Assembly: GCF_018687715.1 (NCBI RefSeq)
Contig: NC_056765.1
Coordinates: 124,001 to 188,000 of the forward strand
DNA from: Carya illinoinensis
Taxonomy: Eukaryota > Streptophyta > Magnoliopsida > Fagales > Juglandaceae
Direction: 5' to 3'
DNA length: 64,000 nt
Positions 23,856-36,302 of the stretch are shown piece by piece. Positions within the stretch are counted from its first letter, which is position 1, and each line of letters begins with the position of its first letter. The notes under the pieces were generated by a model. The model was not told the origin of the DNA, ran no database searches, and saw nothing but the letters and a program-made list of their open reading frames with translations. Position numbers and translations under genes: made by a program.

Positions 23856-24125
23856 TATCAAGGCAGTAGCATCACCACTCAGTAAATCAGAAGCACATTC
23901 TAGAAACTTGAAGAATAATTCTTCAAAATCTTCTTGTTATGAAAAAGAATGATTAGGCTATTAGGTGTCGTGAGATTAGTGGCTAAGACATTGTATTTTG
24001 TTATGAAGTCTGACTATAAATATTCACTATTGTACAGAGGTCATTGCATTCCAAAATCATCATATTCAATACACGGTTTTCATTGAAACCTTTTTACATA
24101 CACCTATGTTGCTTGAGCTTTATTA
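23856..24125 (+). repeat. 5' LTR of Copia 2
   Basis: About 270 bp, starting TATCAAGGCAGTAGC and ending GAGCTTTATTA, immediately followed by the primer binding site. Confidence 0.88.
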
Positions 24126-24208
24126 TGGAATCATAGAGCCGCGAAGGACCAACGTCCCGATTCTCTTTTTCTCATTTTTTTTTTCTCTTCTCTTCTTTCT
24201 TGTTATCC

Positions 24209-27200
24209 ATGGCTCCTTCTACAGATTCATCCATAAATCCTCTCACCTCAACTTCTCATTTCATTAATATTAAACTTACTATTGAAAACTCTCTTTTATG
24301 GAAAGCCCAATTCGTTCCCTTCCTGGAAGGACATCAACTCTTTTCCTATGTTGATGGCTCCTTCCCTCAACCTCCTGCTACCATCAATGACAAGTCAAAT
24401 CTTGCTCATGCTAAATGGTGGCTTCAAGACAAACTAATTGTTTCCATTATAAATTCCTCTCTCTTTGATTCGGTGTTGGCTCAGGTGCTGGATTGTTCTA
24501 CCTCATGTGAGGTTTGGACAACTCTGCAGAATCTGTTTGCTGCTAAGTCTTCTACTCATCTCATTCACACCAAGTTTCAATTAGCCACTATAAATAAAGG
24601 ACCCAAATATGTGATTGACTATTACAACAAAGTCAGATCTCTAGCCTCCACTCTAAGCGCTGCCGGATACCCTTTGGATGATTCTGAACTTGCTATTTAT
24701 CTACTTGCCGGTCTTGGTACTGAATATGAATCTCTTGTGATTTCTCTTACCACTCGACCAGATGACCTCTCTCCTCACCATATTTTCAGGTACCTTTTAA
24801 ACCATGAATCTAGGCTTGCGCATCAAACCCAATCTATGTTATCCGGTACCTCTCTTACTGCCAACAATACTACCAAGTCCATAAACTCTCAATTTGTTGG
24901 TCGTGGTCGTTACAGCTCTTCACGAGGTTGTGGCCGTAGCCGTAACCATGGCAAGGGCTTACTCCCTGCTCCAAGATCTCCCTATCCTTCTTTCTTTCCC
25001 AAAGCCGTGTGTCAAGTGTGCCTTAAAGCTGGTCACACAGCAGCCACTTGTTATCATCAGTTTGATTAGGCTTACCAAACACCACCACCTGCTTCGTTTA
25101 CTGCAAACAATACCTCTCTCACACAACCTAATACATGGTTTCCTGACTCAGTTGCTTCTCACCATTTTACTTCTAATTTTCAGAATCTCAATCTGCATGA
25201 AACTACTTATCAGGGTCGTGAGCAAGTAAACATTGGTGATGGCTCATCTCTATCAATACACAGTGTTGGCTCGGCACAATTCAGCTCAAACAATGGCAAA
25301 TTTCTTTTAAAAAATCTTTTACATGTTCCAGCTATCTCTCAAAATCTCCTTTCAGTGCGTCAGTTTCGTCATGATAATAGAGTCTCTTTTGAATTTCACT
25401 CTTCTCTATTTTTTGTGAAGGATTCATGCACCCAGGAGGTTCTTCTTTAGGGCCACGTTGAGGGTGGTTTATATGTGCTTCGGATGGATGATGAGACCAT
25501 TTCCAAGCCTTCCACAGCTTCTCCGTATGCTTTTCTTGGTGTTAGAACATCTGCACAACTCTGGCACTCTCGGTTGGGTCATCCCTCTCCTCGTACTACC
25601 TCCCTCATACTTCGACATCACAATCTACCACTCAGCTCGTCTACTATGCTTTAGCATTGTCCAGCTTGTTCCTTTGCCAAGGCTCACGCTCTACCTCATC
25701 CCCCTTCCCCAACCCAATCCTCTTCCCCTTTTCAATTACTTTTTTTTTTTATGTGTGGGGTCCAGCTTCAATATTGTCTACAAAAGGATCTCGTTATTAT
25801 CTTTCGATCATAGATGATTACTCTAAATTCATATGGTTATTTCCTATGCAATTAAAATCAAATGTCACTACCTTGGTTCTTGCTTTTCTTCAATTTGTGC
25901 GCAATACTTTCTCCAAAAATATTGTTTCCATTCAAACGGATGGAGATGGTGAATTTAGACCTCTCCAACCCATTTTTTGCTCTCTTGGCATTTCTCACCG
26001 CCTCACTTGTCCATACTCTCATAAACAAAATGGGAGTGTGGAACGCCATCACCGTCGCATTATTGAGGCGGATTTGTCTTTACTCTCTCATGCTTCGGTC
26101 CCTCATACTTATTGGGCCGAAGCTTTTCAAACTGCTACCTACTTAATTAATCGCATGCCTACACCAATTCTTCAAAATCAATCCCCTTATGAACTCTTAA
26201 TGGGCCATGTTCCTGATTACACATTCCTATGAGTGTTCGACTGCTCATGCTGGCCTAATTTAAGGCCCTTCAATCATCACAAATTGGACTATAAATCTAA
26301 GGAATGTGTATTCATGGGCTACAGCCCAAACCACAAAGGGTATATTTGTTATCATATTCCATCAGCCCATAGTTTCATCTCCAGAGACGTCATCTTTGAT
26401 GAGTCTAAATTTCCTTTCACTCCACAGCCTATACTTCCTATGGTTCAGCCTCTCCTTTCAACTCACTCACCAAACTTTAATTCTTCATTAAGTCAACCCA
26501 ATTCTCTCTCTGGGCCCTTCCGATAACTCTCCTTCTAGCCCACACACGAACCCCATACACTCATACCCTTTGGCTCACAGTCCACATATGTGTCCCATAC
26601 ACTCCGATTCATCACCTAGGATTCAGTCTTCTCATTCCACCGAAACAGAGATCTCATCTTCAACCTCACCTCTTGAGCACTCTAATTCTGCTGTTAGCTT
26701 CTCTACAAAACCAGAAGCACATTACTCTCCAGGTAATTCAACTTCTACTTCTTCATCACCTCTTCGCACACACCATATGGTCACACGAGCTCAAAAACAT
26801 ATCCTCTATCCACGACAGTGCACAGATGGGACCATTCCTTGGCCCCCTCCCAAACCAACTGCCTCTAACACTTCTCTCTCTTCGTCCTCTAAGCTCTTAT
26901 GTCCTTTGGTTCCTAATGAACCTTCCTCCTATACAAAAGCTTCCAAACACCAAGAATGGCGCTCTGCCATGGCCTTCGAAATACATGCTCTTCTTCTCAA
27001 CCAAACCTGGGATCTTGTACCCCTATCATCTTCATACAATCTCCTCGGCTTCAAATGGGTATTGAATACTAAACGTTGTGTTGATGGAACCATTGAGAGG
27101 TGCAAGGGACGGCTTGTCGCTCAAGGGTTTCATCAGCAACACAGTATAGATTATTCTGAAACGTTTAGTCCAGTAGTCAAACCCACCACTATTTGGCTTC

Positions 27201-28416
27201 TCCTCTCCTTGGCTGTCTCTTCAAATTGAGCTCTTCACCAACTGGAAATACAGAATGCCTTCCTCCACGGGAATCTTGAAGAAGTGGTGTACATGAAACA
27301 ACCGCCCAAATTCGTGAACTCTGAGTTTCCTCTCAATGTCTGTAAGTTGAGAAAGTCTATTTATGGTTTAAAACAAGCTCCTAAAGCTTGGTTTGCTAAA
27401 CTTAGTGATAAATTACTTTCTCTGGGATTTTAGTGTTCTAGTGCAGATTCTTCTTTGTTTATCATGCGTAACAGGTCTGATTGCATTTATATCTTGATAT
27501 ATGTCGATGATATAATTGTGATTGTGTCTAATTCCATGCTTATTTATGAATTTATCATTGCACTGGGTACTTACTTTCTTGTTAAAAATCTTGGATTTTT
27601 ACATTATTTTCTTGACATACAAGTTCACTGAACATCTATTGGTCTTTTTCTGTCTCAATCAAAATATATTGCTGATTTATTACAAAAGACCAATATGTCT
27701 AATTCCAAGGCAGTATCTATGCCTACGTCCTGTTCAAAAAAGCTTACAACTTTAGATGGTTGTACCTTTGAAGATCCTCAGTGGTATCGGAGTTTTGTAG
27801 GTAGTCTTCAGTACCTTTCATTTACTCGTCCAGATATTTCATTTGTTGTGAATCGTGTCTGTCAATACATGCACTGTCCACATCTTCCTCATTGGACTAC
27901 TGTTAAACAAATCTTGCGTTATCTTAATCACACTTCTCATCTTGGTTTATATTTTTCTCCTACTCCTCTTCTAAATTGACTACTTTTACTGATGCTAACT
28001 GGGCTAGGTGCCCTGATGATAGGAGATCCACTGGAGGATTCTATATCTATTTTGGAAATCATTTAATTTCATGGGGTTCAAAGAAACAACCCACAATTGC
28101 TCGGTCTTCTACAGAAGCCGAGTATAAATTTGTTGCTAACACTGCATGTGAGGTTCTTTGGTTGCAGTCACTTTAGAGAGAACTCGGCATTGTGCTTCCT
28201 GAGCCTCCCACACTTTGGTGTGACAACATAGGTACTACATATCTATCCATGAATCCAGTCATGCATTCAAGGACAAAACATGTTGAGCTAGACTACCATT
28301 TTGTACGTGAAAGAGTTGCAGCAAAATCTCTCCAAGTTTCCCTTATTTCAAGTAAAGATCAAATTGCAAACATTCTTACAAAACCTCTTTCTGCTGCTCA
28401 ATTTACTCTTTTTTGA
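24209..28416 (+). pseudogene. Copia 2 gag-pol polyprotein, broken
   Basis: The ATG at 24209 begins gag (LLWKAQFVPFLEGHQLF, AKWWLQDKL), ending with a CCHC knuckle (CQVCLKAGHTAATC) and a TAG at 25067. Protease and pre-integrase pieces follow (WHSRLGHPS), with a frame change near 25740. Integrase is at 25790-26230 (IIDDYSKFIWLFP, QTDGDGEF, HKQNGSVERHHR). Reverse transcriptase is at 26960-27980 (NAFLHGNLEE, YGLKQAPKAW, YVDDIIV), with stops near 27227, 27431 and 27629. RNase H is at 27976-28416 ([25 protein letters not shown]). It cannot make a full polyprotein. Confidence 0.92.
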
Positions 28417-28458
28417 TCAAGCCTTACTCTCACAATGGTGCCGCTTGAATCGCGGGGA

Positions 28459-28714
28459 TATTAAGGGAGTAGCATCACCACTCAGTAAATCAAAAGCATA
28501 TTCCAGAAACTTGGAGAATAATTCCTCATAATATTCTTGTTATGAAAAATGATGACTTGGCTATTAGGTGTCGTGAGATTAGTCGCTAAGACACTGTATT
28601 CTGTTATGAAGTTAACTACTGTACAGAGGTCATTGCATTCCAAAATCATCATATTCAATACACGGTTTTCATTGAAACCTTTTTACATACACCTGTGTTG
28701 CTTGAGCTTTATTA
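28459..28714 (+). repeat. 3' LTR of Copia 2, abutting the SMT1 5' end
   Basis: Matches the 5' LTR with a 14-bp deletion. It ends 78 bp before the SMT1 start codon, so its promoter signals lie directly in the SMT1 leader or leader intron. Confidence 0.88.
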
Positions 28715-28792
28715 CCTTTAACCTTTTTACGTGCGTGTGTGCGTGTGTGCTTGTCCTTCGTTTCTGAAGATTCGGTAATCCAGAGAGAAATC

Positions 28793-29710
28793 ATGTCGAA
28801 CTCAGGGCAACTGAACAATTTGAGTCTCGCGTCGCGTATCGGTGGGAAGTTGGAGAAGAAAGACGTACTCTTGGCTGTTGAAAAGTATATATATATGCAT
28901 GACTTTGTCTTGTTTTTTTATTTTTTATTTTTAACTGGAGGCTAGGGGGGCATCACAAGGTATTGGACCAGAGGATGTTTCTTTCGATTTTGTAGGGGAA
29001 TAAAGGTTTTGGTTTGATGATTCAGGTATGAGAAGTATCACGCCGCTTATGAAGGTGAAGAAGAAGACAGAAAAGCTAACTATACTGACTTGGTGAGACC
29101 TGTTCTCTCTCTCTCTCTCTCTCAAACAATCTCTTTATTCGAAAATCAAGATTGCGCGCTGTTTGTACGTACGTACGTGTACGTGTGTGCAAACAATTTA
29201 ACCGCATGCGTTCGTGCCGATTAGCAGCATGTAATTCATCAATGCCAATGCCTTTGGCTTTGGAAGAATCCTATTTTTCTTTTTCTTTTTTGTGTTGGGT
29301 TTCTAGATCATGTTTTTTTAATTGAAGGTAATTATCAATACACGTCAAGTAACTTTGATTTGTGTACGGCTAGGTTTCCTGTCTGTTCCTGGCAATTAAG
29401 GACGTTGGCCGGCCCCGTTTATGCTTATAATTTTGAGCATATTGTTATTTAATTTGTTCATCTTATAGTACTTTGCAATTGATCTGTTTGGTTGAAATGA
29501 GGAATATTAACCTGTTAAGTCGATATATATTTGGATGCCAAATCTATATTACCTGTCTCTGAAGAATATAATGTAACTGATCAATGTCTTATATATGTTA
29601 ATCTCAGGTTAATAAATACTACGATCTTGCCACCAGCTTTTATGAGTTTGGCTGGGGGGATTCATTCCATAATGCACCCAGGTGGCCTTTCAAGTCCAAG
29701 CATTGATGCA

Positions 29711-29749
<39 letters not shown>

Positions 29750-31812
29750 AATATAATTTCTGTGGCCTACGTTTCTCATTAAAATCTAACTATTTTGATG
29801 CTTTTGCTCTTGATCAAGATGGAAAGGGGAGACCATTCGAGAGAGCATCAAGCGACATCAGCACTTTCTTGCTTTACAACTAGGCCTGAAACCTGGGCAG
29901 AAGGTTTGTTCGGCCTCGGTTCATGGAACCTGCACAAACTGACGATATAGATCAGATCATTGACTGTTCAAGTTCTCAATACATGTTCTTTTCTTGGCAT
30001 AATAGGTGTTGGACGTTGGCTGTGGAATCGGTGGACCTCTGAGGGAAATTTCTAGATTCACGTGAGTGCCCGCATGCAGTTCATGCATTTTTTTTTTTTT
30101 TGTTAGGATTCAATTTTACGTTAAAAAAAGAGAGAAGAAAAATGGCCTTTGCCAGTTTAAAAGGTTTTGAAGTTCGTGTATATATTGAAGTTTTATATAT
30201 GTTTTGGAAGGGCAGTTTTTAAATTATGTTTGTGATGATGGTGATCTGGTACAGCTTAACATCAGTGACGGGGGTGAACAACAATGAATACCAGATATCG
30301 AGGGGAAAGGTATATGGTTTCTTGCAAGTAATTCTAATTTTGTGTCATTAACCTTACGTTGCTCCCCGGCCAGGAACTGAACCGCGCTGCTGGAGTGGAA
30401 AAAAACTGTGACTTTGTCAAGGTTCGTTTTATCGCAGACCAATAATTGCAGAAAATTGAGAATTAGAGAGAGAAAAAAAGTAGCAATTTCTATGATGATA
30501 ACCCAGGAAAAAGGACTTAATTGTGTGACAGATCCATGAATATTGTTATTGATTCTCGATGATGCAGGCTGACTTCATGAAAATGCCATTTCCTGACAAT
30601 AGTTATGATGCAGTATATGGAATTGAGGCCACTTGTCATGCACCAGATGCAGTCTGTATTCCAAATTCTAATATTTTTAGGCTTAGCCTGCTAGGATGTT
30701 GTCAACTTCCAACTACCACTTTCTGATCTTTTCGCCCTGTTTTTTGTTCTCTTTGGTTTGCTATATATGTTTCTGATCTGGATGTAGTATGGATGCTACA
30801 AAGAAATATACAGAGTACTAAAGCCTGGCCACTATTTTGCTGCATATGAGTGGTGCACGACCGATTCTTTCAATCCCAATAACCGAGAACATCAAAAAAT
30901 AAAGGTAAGACAAGCTTGAAGCATGGAAAGGCTGCTCTATATTTTTTATTCTTTAATTCATCTTGGGTTAGGGTTGATATGAAGTTTTGCCATGATTCTT
31001 ACACTGTCATTGCGGCAAAATTGTATGACACAGGCAGACATCGAGATTGGTGATGGCCTTCCGGACATCAGGACGACAGGAAAATGCCTTGAAGCTCTGA
31101 AGCAAGCAGATTTTGAGGTGACTGCAAGTTACATGTTAAGCTTTTTCCTTCTGTTTTCTTTCTGAATTTATTTTTCTGATTGGCACAAGTCAAGTGACAA
31201 CTTAATTATTTTATTCTGCTCAAAGCTTATATGGGAGAAAGATATCGCCCTGGACTCACCTCTCCCCTGGTACTTGCCTCTGGATAAAAATCACTTCTCA
31301 CTGACTAATTTCCCTGCAACTTCGGTTGGGCGTTTCGTTACAAGAAACATGGTAAGACTGCTCGATCTCATACAAATGTCGCCCCAGATCTGTATGGTCA
31401 CACATATTTTGCATATTTAAATATACTTTTTTTTTTTTTTTTTTTTTTTGTGGAATAATGCTTTTCCAGCTCTGAGATTTGCAAGAATTTTCTCTCGTTC
31501 AACTCTGACAATTGATCATTAGATCAGTCTTAAGTTTTTCACTTTTGCAGGTCAGGATCCTGGAATTTGTGGGACTTGCCCCTAAGGGAAGTCAACGTGT
31601 TCAAATTTTTCTAGAGCAGGCTGCAGATGGTCTAGCTGAAGGTGGAAGGTACATGTTCCCTCTACTGCAGAAGAGTTTAATGGTGGTGCGAGTGAATGAG
31701 TTTATTGCCTTCCGAGTTCTTTTCATATATGTCCTTTCTTTCTTTCAGGAGAGGAATTTTCACGCCAATGTACTTCTTTGTGGCCCGGAAGCCGCTTTCA
31801 GAGGATCACTAA
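28793..31812 (+). CDS. SMT1: Cycloartenol/sterol C24-methyltransferase (SMT1)
   Basis: SMT1 uses S-adenosylmethionine to methylate cycloartenol at C24, the first step committed to plant sterols, at the endoplasmic reticulum. Thirteen GT-AG exons: 28793-28884, 29026-29092, 29608-29681, 29819-29903, 30006-30061, 30255-30309, 30374-30421, 30568-30651, 30788-30904, 31034-31117, 31226-31351, 31551-31648, 31749-31812. They sum to 1050 bp and 349 residues with every phase consistent, close to the family length. Key motifs are [16 protein letters not shown], the SAM-binding [15 protein letters not shown] (exon 5), [11 protein letters not shown] (exon 8), [11 protein letters not shown] (exon 9), and the C-terminal sterol methyltransferase domain ending KPLSEDH. 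A Copia LTR lies 78 bp upstream, and exons 10-13 are duplicated downstream. Confidence 0.96.
29722..29747. repeat. TG microsatellite in SMT1 intron 3
   Basis: About 13 TG/GT units within the intron. Confidence 0.8.
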
Positions 31813-32716
31813 TCTGGCAGTGTAAAGTTTAAACCAATAAACCAGATAGCAGAGTCATCATGGAATATTAATTAATTAAACAAGTTTAAGCGTATGCTAA
31901 GAGTTGCAAGTAGTTTGTCTCTGTTCTACAATAAGTTTGAGCAATGTTGTGACCTTCGGCTGCATTGGGACATGGGCTCTTTTACTCACCTAATTATGAA
32001 TCAAATCTCCAGCTCCCCTGATTTGTGTGCTTCCTCATAATTAAATGTATGCATCTCATGATGATCTGCACTTTGACAGTTTGGAATTAAAGATCCAGCC
32101 TTCAAACAAGATTTTATGTTCATTTCGTTCAATCAAATATTTATCAAATAAGGAAAAAAAACCAAGTAAATATAACAACTCTTGTGCTCAAAGCCAGTTT
32201 ATCTAATATTAGCCTGCCAACTGTACACACGACACACATATCAGTTAAAAAGACTTGGATAAATCTCCTTGAAAAGCAATGTATGGCACCTCTATAGAAA
32301 TGATATTGACCAACTAGATTCTTGCAGAACCTAGATTGTAATGAATTACGTACACATACAGATTTTGGAATTACAGAACAGATGGAAGTGATGAAGACTC
32401 AACTTCCGTGTTAATTGAGATCAAGACTTACCTACCACCAATCTACTGAAAATAGTTTCCTAAAGATTCCAACAACGTTTTTATTTATTTATTTATTAAA
32501 TATAGCTCAAGAGATTTGATTAACTTTATTTATTATTTGGATAAAAAAAATAGATGTGATTAGTTGTGTATTAAAAAAAAATTTGATACAGTCAATTATA
32601 TTAGTAGAGTGCACAAGAAATACACAAAAGTGATTATACGTAACATTACTTTGTTTGGATACAATTGTAACAGCCCATGTGTTTTTTTGCAACTCTTCTT
32701 TGTATAAGAATGTCCT
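31813..32716 (+). other. SMT1 3' flank, duplicated downstream
   Basis: Words such as AACCAATAAACCAGA, GTTTAAGCGTATGCTAAGAG and GTGCTCAAAGCCAGTTTATC recur in the same order at 38115-39340. This marks the left arm of the tandem duplication. It contains no gene. Confidence 0.8.
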
Positions 32717-32868
32717 TTGTCCTAAGATAACTTGTACTTTTTTTCTCGCTCTCTCCTGAGTAGAGTTCTCTCTGCAACTCTTAGTAGTGTTTCTTGATTA
32801 CAATCCATACTAAACTTCCCACCATTCCAAAAAGTTTAAAACTCCATTTTCTCTAAAATATTTCAGCT

Positions 32869-33750
32869 ATGGATATGGAGAAATTGATTCACCAAACAAA
32901 AGTCATTTCTTGGGAAGGTTTATACCTATCCCTTGAAAATGAACCAGCAAATGGAGATTTTGAGTTAGCTCTCATTGGGAGGATCTTTGCAACTCGACCT
33001 CTTAATAGGATTTCTTTACATGCTTCCTTCAGAGCTGCTTGGAGTTTCCTCAGTAAGTTTCACATTGAAGATTTATAGGTAAATCTTTTTCTCTTTACAT
33101 TTCAAAATGCTGGTGACAAAAAGAGAATCCTAGACCAAATTCCTTGAAACTTTAAGGGGCATCTCCTCATCCTCAAAAACTACCCTACAAAATCTACATG
33201 AAAAGAGATTAGTCTCAATACTTCACCATTCCATGTTCAAATCCATGGTCTTACCAGAAATCAGATGATAGGAAAAAAATGCCTCTAAAATAGGGGGAGC
33301 TCTCAGAATCTTTCTTGGAGTGGATGTAGATCCTTTGTTTGGTTTAGCCTGTAAGAAATTCATTAGGATTAAGGTGGAGATTGACATCACCAAACCTTTG
33401 ATACAAGGACTCTGGGAACTAAGAGACTACAATTTTGACACTTTGGTTTCGTTTAAATATGAACGTCTATCCAATTTTTGTTACACTTGTGGTAGGATTG
33501 AGCACTCCCAAATTTTTTGCAAATTCCTAAATTCTACCCCAGAACAAATGCCATTTGGGCCTTGGCTACCTACAGAATCTCCCATCTTCATGACTGTTCA
33601 ACCTATGCATCAGGGTCAAGAAAGGGTTCCTAGGCTACCGATGGATCACTAGGTAAGGGAAGATATGTGCCAAGATATTCCTCAATCTAACGCTGATTTG
33701 GTGGAAAACAGGGTCTTTGGTTCTTTGGCCCTGACGTTGCCTATGTCCCC
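32869..33750 (+). pseudogene. LINE (L1-type) ORF1 fragment
   Basis: 32869-33078 encodes the DUF4283-like N-terminal gag domain of plant LINEs (NGDFELALIGRIFATRPLNR). 33320-33652 encodes the following domain and the zinc knuckle (FCYTCGRIEHSQIFC, a CX2CX4HX4C form). Stops separate the blocks, and no ORF2 endonuclease or reverse transcriptase follows. The fragment gives way near 33750 to an oppositely oriented Copia polyprotein. Confidence 0.7.
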
Positions 33751-35717
33751 TTCTTGATCTATCCCTTACAAGGTTATAAGAGTCAGTGGTTTTCCCTTGG
33801 TCACTTTCTAATCTAGACTTTGAATCATCTTCAGACTGTATAAATGTTTCTTGAGGTGGTGAGTCCAAGGACTCTACCTCAACCTGGACTTTTTTTGGGA
33901 CAGTGGCAGGTTGAGTCTCAACTAAATCCAGTTGAGATTTGGCCATTTGTGACTCATTAAAAGTCACATATCTACTTATTATACACTTTTGTTTTCCAGG
34001 TTCCTCTATCTATAGTTTATAACCTTTTACTCCTTCAGTATATCCAACAAAAATGCATCTCACAGCCTTACGTTCCAGTTTATCAGTTTTAATGTGTATA
34101 AGCAACACAGCCAAATACCCTCAGGTTACTGTAGTCTGAGGGTTTCCCAGTCCATAATTCTTGGGGAGTTTTACAATTAATGGCATGGATGGACTGCTAT
34201 TTATCAAATAAACAGCAATACTAATTGCCTCTGCCCAAAAAGTTTTAGGTAATTTTGCATTGGACAAGATGTACCTAATTCTCTCAAGAATTGTTCTATT
34301 CATTCTTTCAGTTAGGCCATTCTGTTGGAGTGTCTCTCACTGTCCTATGCCTTGCAATACCCTCATTTTGACAATAGTTATTAAACTCATTTGATAAGTA
34401 CTCAAGTCCATTGTCTGTCCTAAGCTTTTTAACCTTCCTCCCAATTTGATTTTCAACCAAGGTTTTCCATTCCTTAAACTTGTTAAAGGTGTCATTTTTA
34501 TGTTTAAGGATATAAACCAAAACCTTTCTAGAATAGTCATCAATAATGGATAGGAAATAATTTCCCCCACCATGAGAACTAACCCTTGCTGGCCCCCACA
34601 AATCAGAATAAACATAGTCCAAACTTTGTTTAATAAGGTGTGTACTGGGTTTGAAGCTAACTTTAGTGAACTTGCCTAGTATACAATCTTCACAAAAGGG
34701 AAGTTCTCCTAGGTTTTTGTCACCAAGTAACCCCTGGTTTTGGAGTTCCTTTAAGCTTTTATGGCTGACATGCCCTAGTCTTTTATGCTAGAGTACAGTA
34801 TTATTTTCCAAAGGTTTCTGGACAGCAAAGGCATGTTCTCTAATAGTTTGACCTACTAAGGTATAAAGACCATTCTTTATTCTCTCTTTCATTACTATTA
34901 AGGACCCTTTAGTTACCTTTAGAACTCTTGACTCAGACTTAAAAGTGCAATCAGATTTATCAAGCATTCCAAGAGAAATTAGATTTCTCTTAAGGTTAGG
35001 TATGTATCTTACATCTTTTTTAGTATCCTTTCCACACTATCATGCAATTTTAATCTGATTGAACCAATTACAAGAACGTTGCAAGATTCATTATTACCAA
35101 GCATAACATGTCCACCATCAAAATCAGAAAAAGTTTCAAACCAAGATTTACAAGGGCACATATAAAAAGAACATCCTGAATCTAAAATCCATTCATTACT
35201 AGATTCAGTCTCAGAGATACAAAGTACCTCAGCACTCTCATAGCCTTCAGATGCAACAGATGCATTTCCCTCATGTTTAATCTTATCACCCTCTCTTATT
35301 TTCTTTTTAGGACAATCTTTCTTGAAGTGTCCCTCTTTGTGACAAAGGAAACACTTCAATTATTTTGCTTTTGATTTTGATATAACCTTATTCTTCTTTC
35401 CTTTATAAACAGGTTTATCAGATCTTCCCCTAGCCACTAACCCCTCACCAGTCTGAGGTTTAGCTTCAAAATTATTCTGAAGTTCCCTTGTATGCAATAT
35501 AGATTGCACCTCATCCAATGAAAAAATTTCTCTGCCATAAATAATTGTTTCTTTTAGGTTAGAATATGAACTATCAAGGGAACTCAGTAACAGTATAGCC
35601 TGATCCTCATCATCTATTGTGATGTCTATTTTAGCAAGATCTAGGATGATTTTGTTAAATTCATCCAAATGATCTTCAATAGACATTCCCGAGGTCATTT
35701 TAAAGGTATACAGCTTA

Positions 35718-35933
35718 GGCCCCGTTTGGTTACACTAATGGGATGAGATGAGATGAGATGAGATGTTTTAAATAGTAATGAATAAAATATTGTTATAATA
35801 TAATTTTGTAATATTAATTTTGTATTGAGATTTGAAAAAGTAAAATTGTTTATTATATTTTGTATGGAGATTTGAAAAAGTTGTAATGTTGAGTTGAGAT
35901 GAGTTTTTTGATTTTGTGTAACCAATCCAGGCC
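35718..35933. mobile_element. Harbinger/Tourist-like MITE, copy B, inside Copia 3 gag
   Basis: 216 bp starting GGCCCCGTTTGGTT and ending AACCAATCCAGGCC, with TTA at 35715-35717 and 35934-35936. This is the PIF/Harbinger signature. Removing it and one TTA restores gag reading HKKTKLYTFKM, which proves the exact boundaries. Confidence 0.9.
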
Positions 35934-36302
35934 TTAGTCTTCTTGTGAAGACGATTGGCTAGAGACTTGGTCATGTAGAGAGCTTCTAACTTTAACCAAA
36001 TCCTTGCAGATGAATCTTCATTGGCTACTTCCCGTAAGACCTTATCCCCTAAAGAAAGAATAATGGCACTATGTGCCTTTTGCAATATCTCGAGTTTAAC
36101 CCTTTCTATAGTAGAGGAACTTAATTGTTCCTTTGAGGACCCATTAGACAGCTTCCTGTCTCTAAGAAGTGTTTCTTAGAGATCATGATGCACTAACAGA
36201 GCCCTCATTTTAATATGCCATAAACCAAGATAATTTTTTCCTATAAATTTCTCCACCTCAAACTTAGTAGACCCCATCTCGACCTAGGCTCTAGATACCA
36301 CT

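Larger units (their letters stand above)
23856..28714 (+). mobile_element. Copia LTR retrotransposon 2 (Ale/Retrofit-like), full length, decayed
   Basis: LTRs lie at 23856-24125 and 28459-28714 (TATYAAGG to TTTATTA, lacking the canonical TG..CA ends). The primer binding site TGGAATCATAGAGCC starts at 24126. CCTTT flanks the element at 23851-23855 and 28715-28719. By eye the LTRs differ at roughly 18-20 positions plus a 14-bp gap, so it appears older than Copia 1. It is inserted beside the SINE; the two target duplications overlap by 3 bp. Confidence 0.92.
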
